From an uncultured Dehalococcoidia bacterium (GTDB lineage Bacteria; Chloroflexota; Dehalococcoidia; Lucifugimonadales; GCA-2712585), in the NCBI GenBank assembly GCA_913052045.1, contig CAJXDJ010000032.1, positions 1 through 8,329 on the forward strand: 8,329 nucleotides of DNA. The letters are read 5' to 3'. The notes under the pieces are model-generated. The model was not told the origin of the DNA and ran no database searches. It was given only the letters and a program-made list of their open reading frames with translations. The translations under genes were made by a program, and so were the position numbers. This document shows, in pieces, positions 6,955-8,329 of the stretch; the first letter of the stretch is position 1, and every line of letters starts with the position of its first letter.

Positions 6955-7001
6955 TCTGTTTGCGTACCGATACTACACGTTAAGATTTGGAAGATGTCTA
7001 A

Positions 7002-7919
7002 ATGCAAAGGTATTTGATTCTTAGGTTTGGCCAATCGATCTTGGCACTATTCGGCGTGAGCATCATAGTGTTTGGTTTAACCCGTCTTAGTGGTGATGTG
7101 GTGGAATTTTATTTACCCCAAGACGCCCACCCAGAAGATTTCGTAAGAGTCAGAGAAGCGTGGGGTTTAGATAAACCTATAATTGTTCAATACGGGGTTT
7201 ACGTAACGAATATTATGAAGGGGGATTGGGGTAGATCCTTCAGATATAACGACGATGCTTTAGGCTTGATAGTGGAGAAGTTTCCTAAAACTCTTAAATT
7301 GGCGGGTTTCACTATTGCTATATCCACCATACTAGGTTTGGGGATAGGGGTGTTCGTATCAATTAGGAAAGGATCTATTTTTGATACGGGAGGGAAGATC
7401 ATAGCGTTACTTGGGCAGTCAGTTCCTAGTTTTTGGTTGGGCCTGATGCTGATGTGGATATTTGCTGTCCATTTGGGATGGCTTCCCACTTCAGGGGAGG
7501 GTGGGATTAAACACATGATTATGCCTGCCATAGCACTTGGGGGCTTTAACGTTGCCGCCCTTATGCGATTAACGAGATCGGCAATGCTTGATGTTCTTGA
7601 TCAGGAATACATAAAATTGGCTAGAATTAAAGGCTTGTCTGAAAGAAAAATTATTTGGAAGCATGCCTTAAGGAATGCGGCCATCGCACCGCTTACCTAC
7701 TTTGGTGTGGTGACGGGATTTCTTTTGACAGGATCCGTAGTGGTCGAGACAGTGTTTGCATGGCCGGGCATAGGATTGTTGGCAGTAGAAGCTGTAGAGG
7801 CAAGAGACTACGCGGTGGTGCAAGGCGTCGTAATATTTATGGCTAGCATGTTTATTTTTGCAAATTTGGTTGTAGATGTCCTTTATGCATACTTAGACCC
7901 AAGAATTAGATATAACTAG
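7002..7919 (+). CDS. ABC transporter permease, DppB/OppB type (peptide/nickel/opine family)
   Basis: This is an integral inner-membrane permease subunit of a binding-protein-dependent importer, normally paired with a DppC-type permease, two ATPases and a substrate-binding protein. The 305 residues are family length. Six hydrophobic segments fall at about 9-29, 99-121, 132-156, 171-190, 232-255 and 273-297. Family marks are the early LTRLSGD (26-32), VPSFWLGLML (141-150), LGWLPTSG (158-165), and the EAA-type cytoplasmic loop ARIKGLSERKI (207-217) followed by H221-LRNA, which docks on the ATPase. The FAWPGIGLL (252-260) and YLDPRIRY (297-304) ends are also present. Substrate cannot be read from sequence; dipeptides, oligopeptides, nickel or sugars are all possible in this family. 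The start is the first in-frame ATG after GGAAG at 6989-6993. Its partner permease follows after 22 bases. No binding protein precedes it. Confidence 0.95.
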   Translation: MQRYLILRFGQSILALFGVSIIVFGLTRLSGDVVEFYLPQDAHPEDFVRVREAWGLDKPIIVQYGVYVTNIMKGDWGRSFRYNDDALGLIVEKFPKTLKLAGFTIAISTILGLGIGVFVSIRKGSIFDTGGKIIALLGQSVPSFWLGLMLMWIFAVHLGWLPTSGEGGIKHMIMPAIALGGFNVAALMRLTRSAMLDVLDQEYIKLARIKGLSERKIIWKHALRNAAIAPLTYFGVVTGFLLTGSVVVETVFAWPGIGLLAVEAVEARDYAVVQGVVIFMASMFIFANLVVDVLYAYLDPRIRYN

Positions 7920-7941
7920 AGTAGTGGAGGAAGGATAATCA

Positions 7942-8329
7942 ATGGCAGTCCAGATCCCAGAATCTAAGCCTTGGTACTCGCGAGCGAAGTTAGTCCGTGC
8001 TTTCAAAATCGCTCGCCGATTGCCATTAATTCCTATTTTTATAATACTGTTTGTTCTTGTTTTGCCGGCTATATTTGCTGATGTTTGGTCAGCTTGGCGT
8101 GGCCCTGCGTTTCATCCCGAGCGTCCACATACTGAAACGAGATTGATGCCCCCTGGCTGGGTTAAGGCAAAAGTAGAATCGATATATGGAGGGGTTGAAA
8201 TAAGCAGTCTTGACATATATGTAGGTGAAAAGCTTTTTCCAGATTCCCACATAAAATTAGGAAAAACGACTGACGATATGTATGGGACAGTTGTTTATGG
8301 AGATGGAGAAAAAGTTCATGGAAAATCTG
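7942..8329 (+). CDS. ABC transporter permease, DppC/OppC type, N-terminal part (runs off the window)
   Basis: An ATG at 7942 opens a frame that stays open for 129 codons to the window end. The ribosome site is the purine-rich GGAGGAAGG at 7926-7934, giving a well-supported start. The protein begins MAVQIPESKPWYSRAKLV. It continues with a basic patch and a single hydrophobic helix (IPIFIILFVLVLPAIFADVW, about 30-49), then a proline-rich stretch ending L-M-P-P-G-W (68-73). This is the N-terminal layout of DppC/OppC permeases, and the position 22 bases after a DppB-type gene supports it. In typical members a GTD..GRD segment follows PP.W within about ten residues and leads into the second helix. 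Here some 56 further residues, apparently beta-rich and extracytoplasmic, follow without that motif before the sequence ends. This suggests a long periplasmic insertion. The transport domain itself lies outside the window. Confidence 0.85.
   Translation, partial: MAVQIPESKPWYSRAKLVRAFKIARRLPLIPIFIILFVLVLPAIFADVWSAWRGPAFHPERPHTETRLMPPGWVKAKVESIYGGVEISSLDIYVGEKLFPDSHIKLGKTTDDMYGTVVYGDGEKVHGKS

Larger units (their letters stand above)
6719..7001 (+). other. 283-base intergenic region between gatA and the permease operon
   Basis: No family-level gene is seen here on either strand. The left part (6719-6845) is AT-rich with two inverted repeats (6749-6790 and 6825-6845). The right part holds a good promoter candidate (6846-6874) and a roughly 120-base leader with three consecutive small hairpins. 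A reading frame open from 6786 with an ATG at 6810 gives 57 residues ending at 6983 and containing C-P-L-C. It has no properly spaced ribosome site (GGGAG is 15 bases away), overlaps the promoter, and resembles nothing I know, so it is not called as a gene. I see no tRNA, signal-recognition RNA core or known riboswitch motif. Confidence 0.6.

Noticed and set aside
6881..6990. 6S RNA or signal recognition particle RNA in the permease leader
   Set aside because: There is no long closing stem with a central bubble as in 6S RNA, and no GGTCAGGTCCGGAAGGAAGC-like core as in SRP RNA.
7655..7846. 63-codon plus-strand frame inside the DppB-type permease
   Set aside because: It is an out-of-frame shadow of the EAA loop region, rich in Arg and Gly, and has no independent support.

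Overview
The window is a moderately AT-rich bacterial chromosome segment made almost entirely of genes read rightward. One divergent partial gene sits at the left edge. The gene set is NAD+-dependent DNA ligase, peptidyl-tRNA hydrolase, GatC/GatA and a Dpp/Opp-type ABC permease pair, plus a DUF1015 protein. Use of the GatCAB amidotransferase and LigA says Bacteria. DUF1015 beside ligA and a ligA-x-pth string, together with peptide/nickel-type ABC permeases, would fit Chloroflexota of the Dehalococcoidia/SAR202 kind. That assignment is an inference from gene content, not something the sequence proves.

Layout: (1) 1-294, minus strand: N-terminal 98 residues of a DUF1015 protein, cut by the window edge. 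(2) 295-371: short divergent intergenic region where two promoters appear to share the same -10 bases. (3) 372-4898: ligA, an unrecognised 653-residue protein and pth. They are joined by a 20-base overlap and a GTGA 4-base overlap, so they are very probably one translationally coupled operon. (4) 4899-4975: gap with a strong Shine-Dalgarno and possibly a weak internal promoter. (5) 4976-6718: gatC and gatA, 3 bases apart, forming two of the three subunits of the tRNA-dependent amidotransferase; gatB is not here. (6) 6719-7001: 283-base intergenic region with a good sigma70-type promoter candidate, several small hairpins and a dubious 57-codon ORF. (7) 7002-8329: an ABC permease of the DppB type followed by the start of its DppC-type partner, which runs off the right edge.

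How they fit together: ligA serves replication and repair. pth recycles peptidyl-tRNA, and gatCA serves Gln-tRNA(Gln) and/or Asn-tRNA(Asn) synthesis, so the central block is information-processing housekeeping. The odd member is the 653-residue protein between ligA and pth. It has no P-loop, no membrane segments, a helical C-terminal half and a Cys/CxxC cluster. I can only tentatively liken it to the C-terminal half of DUF6079/PglY-type proteins. The permease operon is a separate unit with its own promoter. The partial second permease carries an unusually long extracytoplasmic segment, and no substrate-binding protein precedes the pair.

No tRNA, rRNA, CRISPR array, insertion sequence or convincing rho-independent terminator was seen. 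The best candidate for something undescribed is the 653-residue protein; no complete novel system is demonstrable from this window.
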